Shown: positions 7,384-18,185, numbered from the stretch's first letter. The stretch: DNA of 64,000 bases from Microbacterium oleivorans (GCF_013389665.1 NZ_CP058316.1:806001-870000), one strand, 5' to 3'. The notes: generated from the letters alone by a model not told the origin. Made by a program: numbers and translations.

Positions 7384-7883
7384 TCACCGGAGAGGCTGGC
7401 CGTCGACGAACTCGGAGGCTATTCGGTCTTCGTATAATACGCGGTCGAGGCCTTCGACCAACGCTCTATCCAGTGCGGTGCGATTCTCTTCGGAATATGC
7501 GCCCTTGCTGAAGTTCTCGCAGCGAGCGTTCCGCTCGAAGGCGCGCACATAGCCCTCACCGAAAGCCTCAATAACGAATGGAACCATGTCGTCATCACAG
7601 CGAGAGAGATAGTCGAAAAATATGGCGCTATCGTCTCCGATAGCACCCTCAAGCAAACTCAGTTTTCCGAGATCCTGGAGGAGGACCCGCGTCGCCACCT
7701 CATATGTGTTCCAGTCGCGCCCACGGGACTACCTTTCATCACCAACTGAAATCTGTTGCGCGTCTCTACCGAGAACTTCTCCGTCCAGAACAGTTCGCCT
7801 TGCAGCTCGCGTTCTGCAATTCTTGCGAGCTCTTGCCTGCGTTTGTACAGCGGAGACATCGACACCACCCTGACCGACTTCAT
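7384..7883 (-). pseudogene. Unrecognised gene broken by a single-base frameshift
   Basis: Two overlapping minus-strand frames join into one plausible protein. The first, from 7883, reads MSPLYKRRQELARIAERELQ and on to RFQLVMKGSP; the second continues RGRDWNTYEVATRVLLQDLG to the stop at 7384. Restoring one C in the run CCC at about 7725-7728 (minus-strand sense AGTCCCGTGG to AGTCCCCGTGG) gives a continuous frame of about 166 residues and bypasses a stop at 7729-7731. The product is helical and charged. The start, with a short basic region, recalls N-terminal domains of some abortive-infection proteins, but I cannot assign a family. A sequencing error is the main alternative. Confidence 0.6.
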
Positions 7884-8009
7884 GCGACTCGGCCCAGCTT
7901 AGTTCGTCTAAGGCCCGGTCCTGAGTAGGCCGGCGATGTGGGCCCCACCCGCACAGCGACAAGGCAACTCGGAGGACCATCCCACTGTCAGAAAAGTCAG
8001 CGTCAGCCG

Positions 8010-8276
8010 TCATTGTCCAGTCGCCGGACGGAGTCTCACGCCGTTCGCGATGAGCGCCACACGCACCGTGTCCTGCTTGAGCGCCAACTCTCTCGCGACC
8101 TGGGAGAGGGACAGGCCAGACTCATAGAGCGAACGTGCCCGGTTGATCTAGGCCACAGTAAGCGGCTGGTGTCGCACCACAACGTTGTACTCGCGAAGGA
8201 TCGAGAGAACCGCCATCCTCGACTGGTGCGCTCGGGCTCCCGCCTTCAGGTAGTCTTTCGTGAAGATCGCGGCGCT
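8010..8276 (-). pseudogene. Helix-turn-helix protein remnant with an internal stop codon
   Basis: The minus strand reads SILREYNVVVRHQPL, then TVA, a TAG stop (8148-8150), then INRARSLYESGLSLSQVARE and LALKQDTVRVALIANGVRLR to a stop at 8010. The pattern (A/E-Q-I-x-R-A-R-x-L-Y-E-S-G-L-S-L-x-Q-V) is that of repeated helix-turn-helix modules found in recombinases and small regulators, with the usual CAG glutamine changed to TAG. Upstream the frame closes at a TGA overlapping the 9-bp border repeat (8277-8285), so the gene is also truncated at the island edge. Confidence 0.65.
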
Positions 8277-8285
8277 TCACCCCGA
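8277..8285 (+). repeat. Right copy of 9-bp repeat at island border
   Basis: TCACCCCGA, identical to the last nine bases before the CCA of tRNA-Pro. It separates pseudogene debris on the left from core sequence on the right. Confidence 0.4.
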
Positions 8286-8325
8286 GACATGAATCTCGGA
8301 ACAGAGGTGGACAAGGCCGACAGCA

Positions 8326-8355
8326 GAGAGGCTCCGCCGAGAGGCGGAGCCTCTC
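8326..8355 (+). terminator. Orphan hairpin, probably the original tRNA-Pro terminator
   Basis: Perfect 13-bp stem GAGAGGCTCCGCC / GGCGGAGCCTCTC with loop GAGA. No gene ends upstream of it now except pseudogenes on the other strand. It lies just right of the island border, which fits a terminator that once followed tRNA-Pro and was displaced by the insertion. There is no U-tract, so strength is uncertain. Confidence 0.55.
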
Positions 8356-8381
8356 GCATGCCACCGGAGAACGGAGCACGG

Positions 8382-9146
8382 ATGCCCACCCCCCGCCTGG
8401 TCGCCTTCGACCTCGACGACACCCTCGCTCCGTCCAAGAGCGCGATCGATCCCCGCATCGGCCGACAGCTCCTCGACCTCGCCGCGCGCGTGGAGGTCGC
8501 GATCATCTCGGGCGGCCAGCTCGCCCAGTTCACCGCACAGGTCGTCGACCAGCTTCCGGAGAGCGACGCGGAGCTGCTCTCGCACTTCCACCTGCTGCCC
8601 ACGTGCGGAACCCAGTACTACCGCCTCTCTTCCGCGGGCATCGAGACGATCTACGCGCGTTCCCTCAGCGACGACCAGAAGACGCGCGCCCTCGCCGCCG
8701 TCGAGGAGGAGGCACAGCGCCTCGGGCTGTGGGAGAGCGAGACGTGGGGGCCGATCCTCGAGGACCGCGGCTCGCAGATCACGTTCTCGGCGCTGGGCCA
8801 GCAGGCCCCGGTCGACGCCAAGATGGCCTGGGACCCCACCGGCGAGAAGAAGAACGCTCTGCGCGCCGCCGTCGCCGACCGCCTCCCCGACCTCGAGGTG
8901 CGCGCCGGCGGCTCCACGTCGGTCGACATCACCGAGCGCGGCATCGACAAGGCCTACGGCATGAACCGGCTCGTCGAGCAGACCGGCATCCCGCAGGAGG
9001 ACATGCTGTTCATCGGCGACCGTCTCGACGAGAACGGCAACGACTACCCCGTGCTCGCGATGGGTGTGGCCTGCCACGCCGTCGAGGGCTGGGAGGACAC
9101 CGCCGCATTCCTCGACACCCTGATCCCCACGCTGCCGCAGCGCTGA
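8382..9146 (+). CDS. HAD-IIB family phosphatase
   Basis: 254 residues; ATG 8382 follows GGAGAACGGAG. Motif I is FDLDDTLAPSKS (nucleophile Asp10, general acid Asp12). A C2 cap lies in the middle and motif IV FIGDRLDENGND near residue 205 binds Mg2+. The cap and the phrase DRLDENGNDYPV resemble sucrose-phosphatase and eukaryotic-type phosphomannomutase relatives in HAD-IIB, so a sugar phosphate is a reasonable substrate guess. The gene is the first core gene after the island and converges on lldD across a shared terminator. Confidence 0.88.
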   Translation: MPTPRLVAFDLDDTLAPSKSAIDPRIGRQLLDLAARVEVAIISGGQLAQFTAQVVDQLPESDAELLSHFHLLPTCGTQYYRLSSAGIETIYARSLSDDQKTRALAAVEEEAQRLGLWESETWGPILEDRGSQITFSALGQQAPVDAKMAWDPTGEKKNALRAAVADRLPDLEVRAGGSTSVDITERGIDKAYGMNRLVEQTGIPQEDMLFIGDRLDENGNDYPVLAMGVACHAVEGWEDTAAFLDTLIPTLPQR

Positions 9147-9163
9147 GGCGCTCGCTCCGGGCG

Positions 9164-9212
9164 ACGAAGAACGGCCCCTGTGAGAGATGATCTCGCAGGG
9201 GCCGCTCTTCGT
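9164..9212. terminator. Bidirectional terminator between the HAD gene and lldD
   Basis: Long imperfect inverted repeat: ACGAAGA and CGGCCCCTG on the left pair with CAGGGGCCG and TCTTCGT on the right. It lies between two converging stop codons. Confidence 0.8.
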
Positions 9213-9218
9213 GGATCG

Positions 9219-10493
9219 TCAGGCCTTGGCGCGCGACGGCGACGAGCGCCGGGCCGCGGGCTGGGTCACCGGGACGAGGCGCTGGAGCTGCGTGACGTGA
9301 CGCGGCTCGAGTTCCTCGAGGCTCGAGACGCCCAGCAACTGCATCGTGCGCTCGATCTCACTGCGCAGAATCGCGATGGTGCGGTCCACACCCTGCCGCC
9401 CGCCCGCCATGAGGCCGTAGAGGTACGCCCGGCCGATGAGGGTGAACTTCGCCCCCAGGGCGACGGATGCCACGATGTCGGCGCCGTTCATGATGCCGGT
9501 GTCGACCATGACCGTGGCGTCCTTGCCGACCTCGCGCACCACCTGCGGCAGCAGGTGGAACGGCACCGGCGCACGGTCGAGCTGGCGGCCGCCGTGGTTG
9601 GAGAGGATGATGCCGTCGACGCCGAGGTCGATCAGGCGCTTCGAGTCGGCGACGTTCTGCACGCCCTTGATGACGATCTTCCCGGGCCACATGCTGCGGA
9701 TGATCTCGAGGTCGTCGTAGCTGATGGTGGGATCCATCGCGGAGTTGAGCAGCTCCCCCACCGTCCCACCGGTGGTCGTCAGCGATGCGAACTCGAGCTT
9801 GGGAGTCGTGAGGAAGTCGATCCACCACCAGGGCCGCGGGATCGCGTTGACGATGGTGCCGACGGTCAGAGCCGGCGGGATCGAGAAGCCGTTGCGCTTG
9901 TCGCGCAGCCGGGCTCCGGCCACGGGTGTGTCGACGGTGAACATGAGGGTGTCGAACCCGGCCTCGGCGGCGCGCTTGACGAGACCGTACGAGATCTCGC
10001 GGTCGCGCATCACGTACAGCTGGAACCAGTTGCGCCCGTGCGGGTTGGCGGCCCGGACGCCCTCGATGGAGGTCGTGCCGAGCGTCGACAGGGTGAACGG
10101 GATGCCCGCCGCCCCCGCCGCGGAGGCACCGGCGCTCTCACCCTCGGTCTGCATGAGGCGGGTGAAGCCGGTCGGGGCGATGCCGAAGGGCAGGGCCGAG
10201 CGGCCGCCGAGGATCTCGGTCGACATGTCGACCGACTCGGCCGGGCGCAGGATGTCGGGGTGGAACTCGATGTCTTCGAACGCGTGCCGCGCACGAGCGA
10301 GCGAGAACTCGCCTTCGGCGGCGCCGTCGGTGTAGTCGAAGGCGGCCTTGGGCGTGCGGCGCTTGGCGATCGTCCGCAGGTCGTCGATGGTGAGCGCGGA
10401 GTTCAACCGGCGGCGGCGGCCGTTGAGGTCGGGGGCCTTGAACTGCATGAGCTCGAGCAGTTCGGGGATCTTCGGAAGCTGGCGGGTGACCAT
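9219..10493 (-). CDS. lldD: L-lactate dehydrogenase (FMN-dependent, quinone-linked)
   Basis: 424 residues of the FMN-dependent alpha-hydroxy-acid dehydrogenase family, oxidising L-lactate to pyruvate and passing electrons to the respiratory chain. Key residues are visible: Lys276 in VIKGVQ, the catalytic His300 and substrate Arg303 in SNHGGRQLD, the FMN phosphate site [11 protein letters not shown], and the [18 protein letters not shown] segment common to lactate and mandelate dehydrogenases. A short proline/arginine-rich tail extends beyond the family core. It follows lldR on the same strand at 51 bp, forming an lldR-lldD operon. Other (S)-2-hydroxy acids cannot be excluded as substrates. 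Confidence 0.9.
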   Translation of the reverse strand: MVTRQLPKIPELLELMQFKAPDLNGRRRRLNSALTIDDLRTIAKRRTPKAAFDYTDGAAEGEFSLARARHAFEDIEFHPDILRPAESVDMSTEILGGRSALPFGIAPTGFTRLMQTEGESAGASAAGAAGIPFTLSTLGTTSIEGVRAANPHGRNWFQLYVMRDREISYGLVKRAAEAGFDTLMFTVDTPVAGARLRDKRNGFSIPPALTVGTIVNAIPRPWWWIDFLTTPKLEFASLTTTGGTVGELLNSAMDPTISYDDLEIIRSMWPGKIVIKGVQNVADSKRLIDLGVDGIILSNHGGRQLDRAPVPFHLLPQVVREVGKDATVMVDTGIMNGADIVASVALGAKFTLIGRAYLYGLMAGGRQGVDRTIAILRSEIERTMQLLGVSSLEELEPRHVTQLQRLVPVTQPAARRSSPSRAKA

Positions 10494-10544
10494 GTCTCTC
10501 CTCGGTTGCGACGGTGACGCCGGGATGGGTGGAGTCGGGGCGGT

Positions 10545-11264
10545 TCAGGTGGATGCGGGGCGCACGGGGTTGGCCGACGCGTAGTAGCCGGTGATGTGGT
10601 CGTGGATCGCCGTGCGGGCATCGTCGACGCGATCGTCGTCGATGGCCGAGACGATCGCGCGGTGCTCGGCGCGCAGCCGCTCGACGGCGTCCTCCCAGTC
10701 CGGGATGCGCGAGGCGCCCTGCAGCACGTAGTCCTCGATCGACGAGCGGAGCCCCGCCATCATCGCCGCAACGACGTCATTGCCGGAGGCCTCGGCCAGC
10801 GCGACGTGGAACTGGGCGTCGAGCGCGAGGAAGTCCGCGGGCGTGAGGCCGGCGGCGTCCATGGCGCGCAGTGCCTCGCGGGCGTTCGCCAGATCGACGT
10901 CGGGTGTGCCCGCCAGTTGCCCGGCGACCCACTCCTCGAGGAGCAGACGAGTGCTGACGACGTCGGCGATGTCGAAGCCCTGCGCGGCGACCTGGAGCCG
11001 CAGCAGGGCCTGCATCCCGCCGGTGGGTCGGGCCACCACGATGGCTCCGGCGTTCGGACCCGATCCGGTCGCGGTGCGGATGAGTCCCATGACCTCGAGC
11101 ACGCGCAGCGCCTCGCGCACGCTGGATCGTCCGACGCCGAGCTGCGCGACCAGATCGCGCTCGGAGGGCAGCCGGTCGCCGGGACCGAGCTTGCCGGCGA
11201 GAAGATCGGATTCGATCCTCTCCAGTACGACGCGCCATGCGCGCGCCGGGGTTCCGTCGACCAT
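10545..11264 (-). CDS. lldR: GntR/FadR-type regulator of lactate genes (LldR-like)
   Basis: 239 residues from ATG 11264, chosen because GGGAGAGGGG precedes it; an upstream ATG at 11300 lies inside the operator and is unlikely. It has an N-terminal winged helix (GDRLPSERDLVAQLGVGRSS, then VREALRVLEVMGLI) and an all-helical FCD effector domain with metal-ligand histidines (FLALDAQFHVALAEASGN and RLRAEHRAIVSAI). FadR-subfamily proteins with this layout include the lactate regulators LldR/LctR. It is first in an operon with lldD and has an operator-like palindrome over its promoter, suggesting autoregulation relieved by lactate (family knowledge, not shown here). Confidence 0.85.
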   Translation of the reverse strand: MVDGTPARAWRVVLERIESDLLAGKLGPGDRLPSERDLVAQLGVGRSSVREALRVLEVMGLIRTATGSGPNAGAIVVARPTGGMQALLRLQVAAQGFDIADVVSTRLLLEEWVAGQLAGTPDVDLANAREALRAMDAAGLTPADFLALDAQFHVALAEASGNDVVAAMMAGLRSSIEDYVLQGASRIPDWEDAVERLRAEHRAIVSAIDDDRVDDARTAIHDHITGYYASANPVRPAST

Positions 11265-11285
11265 GACGCCCCTCTCCCTCGTGGC

Positions 11286-11315
11286 CGGACCACTGTACAT
11301 CTTGTGGTCTGACCG
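11286..11315 (-). promoter_or_regulatory. LldR-type operator over the lldRD promoter
   Basis: The plus strand shows CGGACCACTGT (11286-11296) and TGGTCTGACCG (11305-11315). The second matches the FadR-subfamily palindrome TGGTCnGACCA with one mismatch, and GACCAC/GTGGTC form an inverted repeat across the region. On the minus strand TACAGT (11292-11297) is a credible -10 box, so a bound regulator would cover the promoter. The same 11-mer CGGACCACTGT occurs upstream of pflB. Confidence 0.65.
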
Positions 11316-11349
11316 CGCAAAGCGGCAGCCGGGCGCGTCGTGAAACGGT

Positions 11350-11964
11350 TCAGGCCAGACGGCCGCCGGACTCCCGCAGGTAGCACTCGGCGCACATCGA
11401 CTCGTAGGTCACGCGATCGGCCGCGAGCTCGTCGATGGCGACCTGGTCGCCCTCGAACACGAACCGCCCGCCGACGAGCCGGGCGTTGAACAGCGCCTTG
11501 CGTCCGCACCGGCAGATGGTCTTGAGCTCCTCCAGGCTGTGGGCGAGCTCCATCAGACGCGCCGACCCCGGGAAGGCCCGCGTCTGGAAATCGGTGCGGA
11601 TGCCGTATGCCAGCACCGGGACATTCTCGTCCACGACGATGCGGAGGAGATCGTCGACCTGCTGCGAGGTGAGGAACTGCGCCTCGTCGACCATGAGGCA
11701 GGCGACGTCCGAGCCGGTCTGCTCGCGCACACGCGCGCGATGTCGGGCGAACAGGACGGTGATGTCGTCATCGGCGGCGACGAGGAAGTCGACATCCCGC
11801 TCGACGCCGAGACGGCTCGCGATCTGGCCGGCGCCCTTCGTGTCGATCTCGGGCTTGGCCAGCAGCACGTGCTGACCGCGCTCCTCGTAGTTGTAAGCGG
11901 CCTGCAGCAGCGCCGTCGATTTGCCGGAGTTCATGGCTCCGTAGCGGAAGTAGAGCTTCGCCAT
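11350..11964 (-). CDS. tdk: Thymidine kinase
   Basis: 204 residues of type II thymidine kinase, phosphorylating thymidine with ATP in the salvage pathway. The ATP loop GAMNSGKST is at residues 9-17, the catalytic base is in DEAQF at 93-97, and four zinc ligands appear as C151/C153 (CRCG) and C191/C194 (CAEC). Length is typical. It starts six bases after the mqo stop on the same strand; the two are probably co-transcribed although functionally unrelated. Confidence 0.95.
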   Translation of the reverse strand: MAKLYFRYGAMNSGKSTALLQAAYNYEERGQHVLLAKPEIDTKGAGQIASRLGVERDVDFLVAADDDITVLFARHRARVREQTGSDVACLMVDEAQFLTSQQVDDLLRIVVDENVPVLAYGIRTDFQTRAFPGSARLMELAHSLEELKTICRCGRKALFNARLVGGRFVFEGDQVAIDELAADRVTYESMCAECYLRESGGRLA

Positions 11965-11969
11965 GCCCG

Positions 11970-13442
11970 TCAGGGGGTGATCGACAGCGCTTCGGCGGTC
12001 GCCTCGACCGACGCCCGCGCCGCTTCGCCGCGCGGGTTCAACGGCTCTCCGTAGCTCGGGATGAGCTGCTTCAGCTCGCCCTCCCATCCGCCGATACGGT
12101 CGGGGAAGCAGGTCTTGAGCAGGCCGAGCATGATGGACGCCGCCGTCGAGGCGCCCGGGGAGGCGCCGAGCAGACCGGCGATGGAGCCGTCGGCCGACGT
12201 GACCACCTCGGTGCCGAACTGCAGCACGCCGCCCTTTTCGGGGTCCTTCTTCATCACCTGGGCCCGCTGACCGGCCTGGATGAGCTCCCAGTCCTCGTCG
12301 CGCGCCGTGGGCATGAACACCCGAAGGGCGTCGACCTTCTTGCTGTGGTTCTTCATCAGCTCGCCCACGAGGTACGAGATCAGGCTGGGGTTGTCGACGG
12401 CGACCTTGAGCATCGGCACGAGGTTGTGCGGTCGCACCTGGGCGACGATGTCGGTGATGCGGCCGTTCTTGAGGAACTTGGGGCTGAAGGTCGCGAACGG
12501 ACCGAACAGCAGAGAAGCCTCGCCGTCGACCACGCGGGTGTCGAGGTGCGGCACCGACATCGGGGGCGCCCCGACGGATGCCTGCGAGTAGACCTTCGCC
12601 TTGTGCTGCGCGACGATGTCGGGGTTGGTGGTCTTGAGGAACTGCCCACCGATCGGAAAGACGCCGTAACCCTTGATCTCGGGGATGCCCGACTTCTGCA
12701 GCAGCTTCAGCGCCCATCCGCCCGCGCCGACGAAGACGAAACGGGCATCGGTGTGGCCCGGCGTGCGCCCGAGCTTGTTGCGCCAGAAGACCCGCCACGA
12801 GCCGTCCTTCTGACGGGTGAGCGTGCGGACCTCGCGGTCGGTGATGACGTCGACACCCTGATCCTGCAGGTGCGCGAAGAGCTGACGCGTGAGAGCCCCG
12901 AAGTCGACGTCGGTGCCGGCGGGTACGCGCGTCGCGGCGAAGGGCTCGCCCTTGCGCCGCCGCTGCATGAGCAGCGGCGCCCATTGGTTGATGACGCGCG
13001 AGTCCTCGGAGTACTCGATGCCCGCGAAGAGCGGCTGGTCCTTGAGAGCCTCGTAGCGCTTCTTCAGGTAGGCGACGTCCTTCTCGCCTCGGACGAACGT
13101 CATGTGGGGCGTCGCGTTGATGAAAGTGGACGGCTCGTCGAGGATGCCGCGCTCGATCAGCGAGGTCCAGAGCTGCCGGCTCTGCTGGAACTGCTCGTTG
13201 ATCGTGATCGCCTTGCCGGGATCGACGGCGCCGTCGGGGCCCTCCGGCATGTAGTTCAGCTCGCACAGAGCGGCATGCCCCGTACCGGCGTTGTTCCACG
13301 CGTTCGAGCTCTCCTGCGCCAGATCGGACAGGCGCTCGTGCACCTCGATCTTCCAATCGGGCTGGAGCTGCTTCAGCAGCGTTCCCAGGGTGGCACTCAT
13401 GATGCCACCGCCGATCAGGACGACATCGACCTTTTCACTCAC
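11970..13442 (-). CDS. mqo: Malate:quinone oxidoreductase
   Basis: 490 residues. The N-terminus VDVVLIGGGIMSATLGTLLK is the FAD-binding Rossmann motif, followed by SSNAWNNAGTGHAALCELNY and later GPFATFSPKFLK, all hallmarks of membrane-associated Mqo. The enzyme oxidises malate to oxaloacetate and reduces quinone, replacing or complementing NAD-dependent malate dehydrogenase in the citric acid cycle, as is usual in actinobacteria. The next gene downstream is tdk, six bases away. Together with the dicarboxylate symporter at 54.6-56.0 kb it suggests use of external malate or succinate. Confidence 0.96.
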   Translation of the reverse strand: MSEKVDVVLIGGGIMSATLGTLLKQLQPDWKIEVHERLSDLAQESSNAWNNAGTGHAALCELNYMPEGPDGAVDPGKAITINEQFQQSRQLWTSLIERGILDEPSTFINATPHMTFVRGEKDVAYLKKRYEALKDQPLFAGIEYSEDSRVINQWAPLLMQRRRKGEPFAATRVPAGTDVDFGALTRQLFAHLQDQGVDVITDREVRTLTRQKDGSWRVFWRNKLGRTPGHTDARFVFVGAGGWALKLLQKSGIPEIKGYGVFPIGGQFLKTTNPDIVAQHKAKVYSQASVGAPPMSVPHLDTRVVDGEASLLFGPFATFSPKFLKNGRITDIVAQVRPHNLVPMLKVAVDNPSLISYLVGELMKNHSKKVDALRVFMPTARDEDWELIQAGQRAQVMKKDPEKGGVLQFGTEVVTSADGSIAGLLGASPGASTAASIMLGLLKTCFPDRIGGWEGELKQLIPSYGEPLNPRGEAARASVEATAEALSITP

Positions 13443-13523
13443 GATGCACCAGTCTATCCCCGCCCGACGCGTCGGAATCCGTCGCGGGCCGGAGGCGAGC
13501 GATGTGCCCCGGCGCGACGCCGG

Positions 13524-15393
<1,870 letters not shown>

Positions 15394-15463
15394 GATGGTT
15401 CCCGCTCTCGGCTCCCGATGCTCGTGCGCGGCTCCCGACCGGGGGCCGTGGGAGGATCGGGGC

Positions 15464-16672
15464 ATGTTCATCGTAGTCGGGGTCACCGGTGGCATCGCCG
15501 CCTACAAGAGCGTTCACCTGGTGCGGCTCCTCGTGCGCGAGGGACACGACGTCCACGTCATCCCGACCGAGGACTCGCTGCGCTTCATCGGTCTCACCAC
15601 CTGGGAGGCCATCAGTCGCAACCCCGTCACCACCTCGGTGCACGACGACGTCGCCCAGGTGCGGCACGTCGCCCTCGGGCAGAGCGCAGACCTCGTCATC
15701 GTCGCCCCCGCCACCGCGAACACCCTCGCGGCGATGGCCGCCGGACTCGCCGCCGATCTGCTGGGCACCACGCTGCTGGCGACCACCGCACCGGTCGTCG
15801 TGGCCCCCGCGATGCATACCGAGATGTGGCGGCATCCGGCCACGACGGCGAACATGGCGACCCTGCGCCGGCGGGGCGTGCACATCGTCGGGCCGGCGGA
15901 CGGACCGTTGACCGGCGGAGACAGCGGGCCGGGGCGGATGTCGGAACCGGACGAGATCGTCGCGGTGGCCCTCGCGCACGTTCGCCGGACGGGCGACCTG
16001 GCCGGGTTGACGGTCGTCGTGTCGACCGGGGGCACCCGCGAGCCGCTCGACCCCGTGCGCTTCCTCGGCAACCGCTCCAGCGGCCGCCAGGGTGCCGAGA
16101 TCGCCCGCGAGGCCGCGCAGCGGGGAGCGACGGTGGTCCTCGTGGCTGCATCGATCGACGACGGCGTGCTGGACGAGGTCTCCGCCCTGCCCGCCGTCTC
16201 GACGATGCGGGTCGAGACCGCAGCGCAGCTCGGCGGCGCGATGACCGACGCGGCAGCCGATGCCGATGTCGTGGTGATGGTCGCCGCGGTCGCCGACTAT
16301 CGACCCGCGGCGGTGTCCGATCGCAAGCTGCGCAAGGAGGACGGGCCGCTCGCGTCGATCGCTCTCGTGCCCAACGACGACATCCTCGCCGGGCTCGCCG
16401 CGCGGCGCCGAGAGGGTCAGACGATCGTGGGCTTCGCAGCCGAGACGGCCGATGACGACGTGATCGAGCGCGCGCGGCGCAAACGCGAGCGCAAGGGCGT
16501 CGACCTCCTCGTGGTCAACGAGGTCGGGTGGGACTCCGGCTTCGGCCCGGGCGAGAACACCGTGGCCGTGATCGGTGCCGCGGGCTCCGTGGTCGCCGAG
16601 GCGGCGGGGTCGAAGGCCGCGGTCGCCGGGGCGGTCTGGGACGCCATCGCCGCTGCGCGCGGCATCCGCTGA
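15464..16672 (+). CDS. coaBC: Bifunctional CoaBC (phosphopantothenoylcysteine synthetase/decarboxylase)
   Basis: 402 residues; ATG 15464 after GGGAGGATC. The N-terminal CoaC flavoprotein half starts IVVGVTGGIAAYKS and has APATANTLAAMA and the active-site motif PAMHTEMW (His replacing the Asn of the E. coli PxMNxxMW, a common actinobacterial form as I recall). The C-terminal CoaB half has TGGTREPLDPVRFLGNRSSG, the nucleotide site and the conserved lysine region DYRPAAVSDRKLRKEDG. It makes phosphopantetheine for coenzyme A. The gene converges on lysC across a hairpin terminator. Confidence 0.95.
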   Translation: MFIVVGVTGGIAAYKSVHLVRLLVREGHDVHVIPTEDSLRFIGLTTWEAISRNPVTTSVHDDVAQVRHVALGQSADLVIVAPATANTLAAMAAGLAADLLGTTLLATTAPVVVAPAMHTEMWRHPATTANMATLRRRGVHIVGPADGPLTGGDSGPGRMSEPDEIVAVALAHVRRTGDLAGLTVVVSTGGTREPLDPVRFLGNRSSGRQGAEIAREAAQRGATVVLVAASIDDGVLDEVSALPAVSTMRVETAAQLGGAMTDAAADADVVVMVAAVADYRPAAVSDRKLRKEDGPLASIALVPNDDILAGLAARRREGQTIVGFAAETADDDVIERARRKRERKGVDLLVVNEVGWDSGFGPGENTVAVIGAAGSVVAEAAGSKAAVAGAVWDAIAAARGIR

Positions 16673-16675
16673 CAC

Positions 16676-16705
16676 CGGCCCCCGGGCCGCGTCGGCCGGG
16701 GGCCG
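16676..16705. terminator. Hairpin terminator between coaBC and lysC
   Basis: CGGCCCCCGG on the left pairs with CCGGGGGCCG on the right; placed between converging stops. Confidence 0.75.
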
Positions 16706-16749
16706 ATGGAGTCGGGGGTCGATCCGGTGACGTCGACGGGCGCGGGCCG

Positions 16750-17268
16750 TCAGCGACCGGTGCCGGCGTAGACGACGGCCTCGGTGTCGCCGTCGAGTCC
16801 GTAGGCGGTGTGGACGACACGGGCCGCTTCGGCCAGCTCGTCGCCGCGAACCACGACCGAGATGCGGATCTCGGAGGTCGAGATCATCTCGATGTTGACC
16901 CCGGCGTTCGACAGCGCCTCGAACAGCGTCGCCGAGACGCCCGAGTGGGTGCGCATGCCCGCTCCGACGACCGAGAGCTTGCCGATCTGGTCGTCATGGA
17001 CGAGGCTCTCGAACCCGACCTCGGTCTGCTCGCCGGCGAGCGCGCGCAGGGCGAGCGTCGCGTCGGTCTTGGGCAGGGTGAACGAGATGTCGGTGCGTCC
17101 CGTCGCCGCCGCCGAGACGTTCTGCACGATCATGTCGACGTTGGCGCCGGACTTGGCCACGATCTTGAAGATCTCGGCCGCCTTGCCCGGCACGTCGGGG
17201 ACGCCGATGACGGTGATCTTGGCCTGGCTGAGGTCGGTGGCGACGCCCGCGACGATCGGCTCTTCCAT
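16750..17268 (-). other. Internal in-frame start for aspartokinase beta subunit
   Basis: Within lysC, an ATG at 17268 ([14 protein letters not shown]) is preceded by AAAGGAAGAAG, a good ribosome-binding site. Translation from it gives 172 residues covering both ACT domains. Alpha2-beta2 aspartokinases with the beta subunit made from an in-frame start are known in Corynebacterium and Bacillus; the length matches that arrangement. Confidence 0.75.
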
Positions 17269-18036
17269 CTCTTCTTCCTTTCGGCCTTCGGGCAGCGCCA
17301 TCCCCGGCCCCAGCACGAACGTGCCGGACCCCGAGCTGAACGTCGACCGGGCGTTGATCATGACACCGTGACGGCGGGCGTACTCCACCGCACGGATGTA
17401 GAGGACTTTGGCGCCGTTCGCGGCGAGCTCGAGCATCTCCTCGGCCGAGACCACGCCGAGCTTGCGCGCCTTGGGGACGACTCGGGGGTCGGCGGTGTAG
17501 ATGCCGTCGACGTCGCTGTAGATCTCGCAGACGTCCGCCGACAGCGCGGCGGCGAGCGCGACCGCGGTGGTGTCGGAGCCGCCTCGACCGAGTGTCGTGA
17601 TGTCGCGCGTGTCACGGTTGAAGCCCTGGAAGCCGGCGACGATGACGATCGCCCCCTCGTCGAGGGCCTCGCGCAGCCGCACCGGGGTGACATCGACGAT
17701 ACGCGCGGCCCCGTGGGTGGCATCGGTGATCATGCCGGCCTGGCTGCCGGTGAACGAACGCGCCTCGAAGCCCATCGAGTGGATGGCCATCGCCAGCAGC
17801 GCCATCGAGATGCGCTCGCCCGAGCTGAGCAGCATGTCGAGCTCGCGCGGCGCGGGGATGGGTGCCACCTCGCCGGCGAGCTCGAGCAGTTCGTCGGTGG
17901 TGTCGCCCATCGCGCTCACGGCGACGACGACGTCATGCCCGGCGCGGCGGGTGTCGACGATGCGCTTGGCGACCCGCTTGATGCTCTCAGCGTCGGCGAC
18001 GGACGACCCGCCGTACTTCTGCACGATCAATGCCAT
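16750..18036 (-). CDS. lysC: Aspartokinase (alpha subunit frame)
   Basis: 428 residues. The kinase domain starts [20 protein letters not shown], followed by [11 protein letters not shown] and [19 protein letters not shown]. Two ACT domains close the protein ([20 protein letters not shown] and [20 protein letters not shown]). It phosphorylates aspartate as the first step to lysine, threonine and methionine; ACT domains give feedback control. As in Corynebacterium, an internal start yields a separate beta subunit (see the entry at 16750-17268). The gene is divergent from thrE, an exporter of threonine and serine, a fitting neighbour. It converges on coaBC. Confidence 0.96.
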   Translation of the reverse strand: MALIVQKYGGSSVADAESIKRVAKRIVDTRRAGHDVVVAVSAMGDTTDELLELAGEVAPIPAPRELDMLLSSGERISMALLAMAIHSMGFEARSFTGSQAGMITDATHGAARIVDVTPVRLREALDEGAIVIVAGFQGFNRDTRDITTLGRGGSDTTAVALAAALSADVCEIYSDVDGIYTADPRVVPKARKLGVVSAEEMLELAANGAKVLYIRAVEYARRHGVMINARSTFSSGSGTFVLGPGMALPEGRKEEEMEEPIVAGVATDLSQAKITVIGVPDVPGKAAEIFKIVAKSGANVDMIVQNVSAAATGRTDISFTLPKTDATLALRALAGEQTEVGFESLVHDDQIGKLSVVGAGMRTHSGVSATLFEALSNAGVNIEMISTSEIRISVVVRGDELAEAARVVHTAYGLDGDTEAVVYAGTGR

Positions 18037-18185
18037 GTGGGTACTCCCGGATGCCGGAACCGGCGCGATAGCCTCGGGCGCCCGGATGCCGCGCCCACCG
18101 CCCCATCTTACGGAGGGTCCCATACGTCGACCGCCATGTGACGACGGGGCCGCTCCGGCGGCGCGGAGGGGCGAAGCCGCCGAAT

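Larger units (their letters stand above)
1320..8285. mobile_element. Decayed genomic island integrated at tRNA-Pro
   Basis: About 7 kb between tRNA-Pro and the HAD phosphatase gene. It has visibly lower GC, a serine recombinase remnant, an IS3-family element, several orphan small genes and at least three pseudogenes, in contrast to the dense core genes on both sides. A 9-bp repeat (1312-1320 and 8277-8285) marks both ends. No replication, capsid or conjugation gene is visible, so it is a remnant that can no longer be assigned to phage or integrative element. The border assignment is inference. Confidence 0.65.

Noticed and set aside
7088..7387. Small minus-strand frame between the frameshifted gene and the SRPBCC gene
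   Set aside because: It overlaps the SRPBCC gene in another frame, its second half is Arg-rich shadow, and there is no ribosome site.
11970..13356. Long frame that runs into thymidine kinase from upstream
   Set aside because: The upstream part overlaps mqo in another frame and is Arg-rich; thymidine kinase starts at its own ATG 11964.
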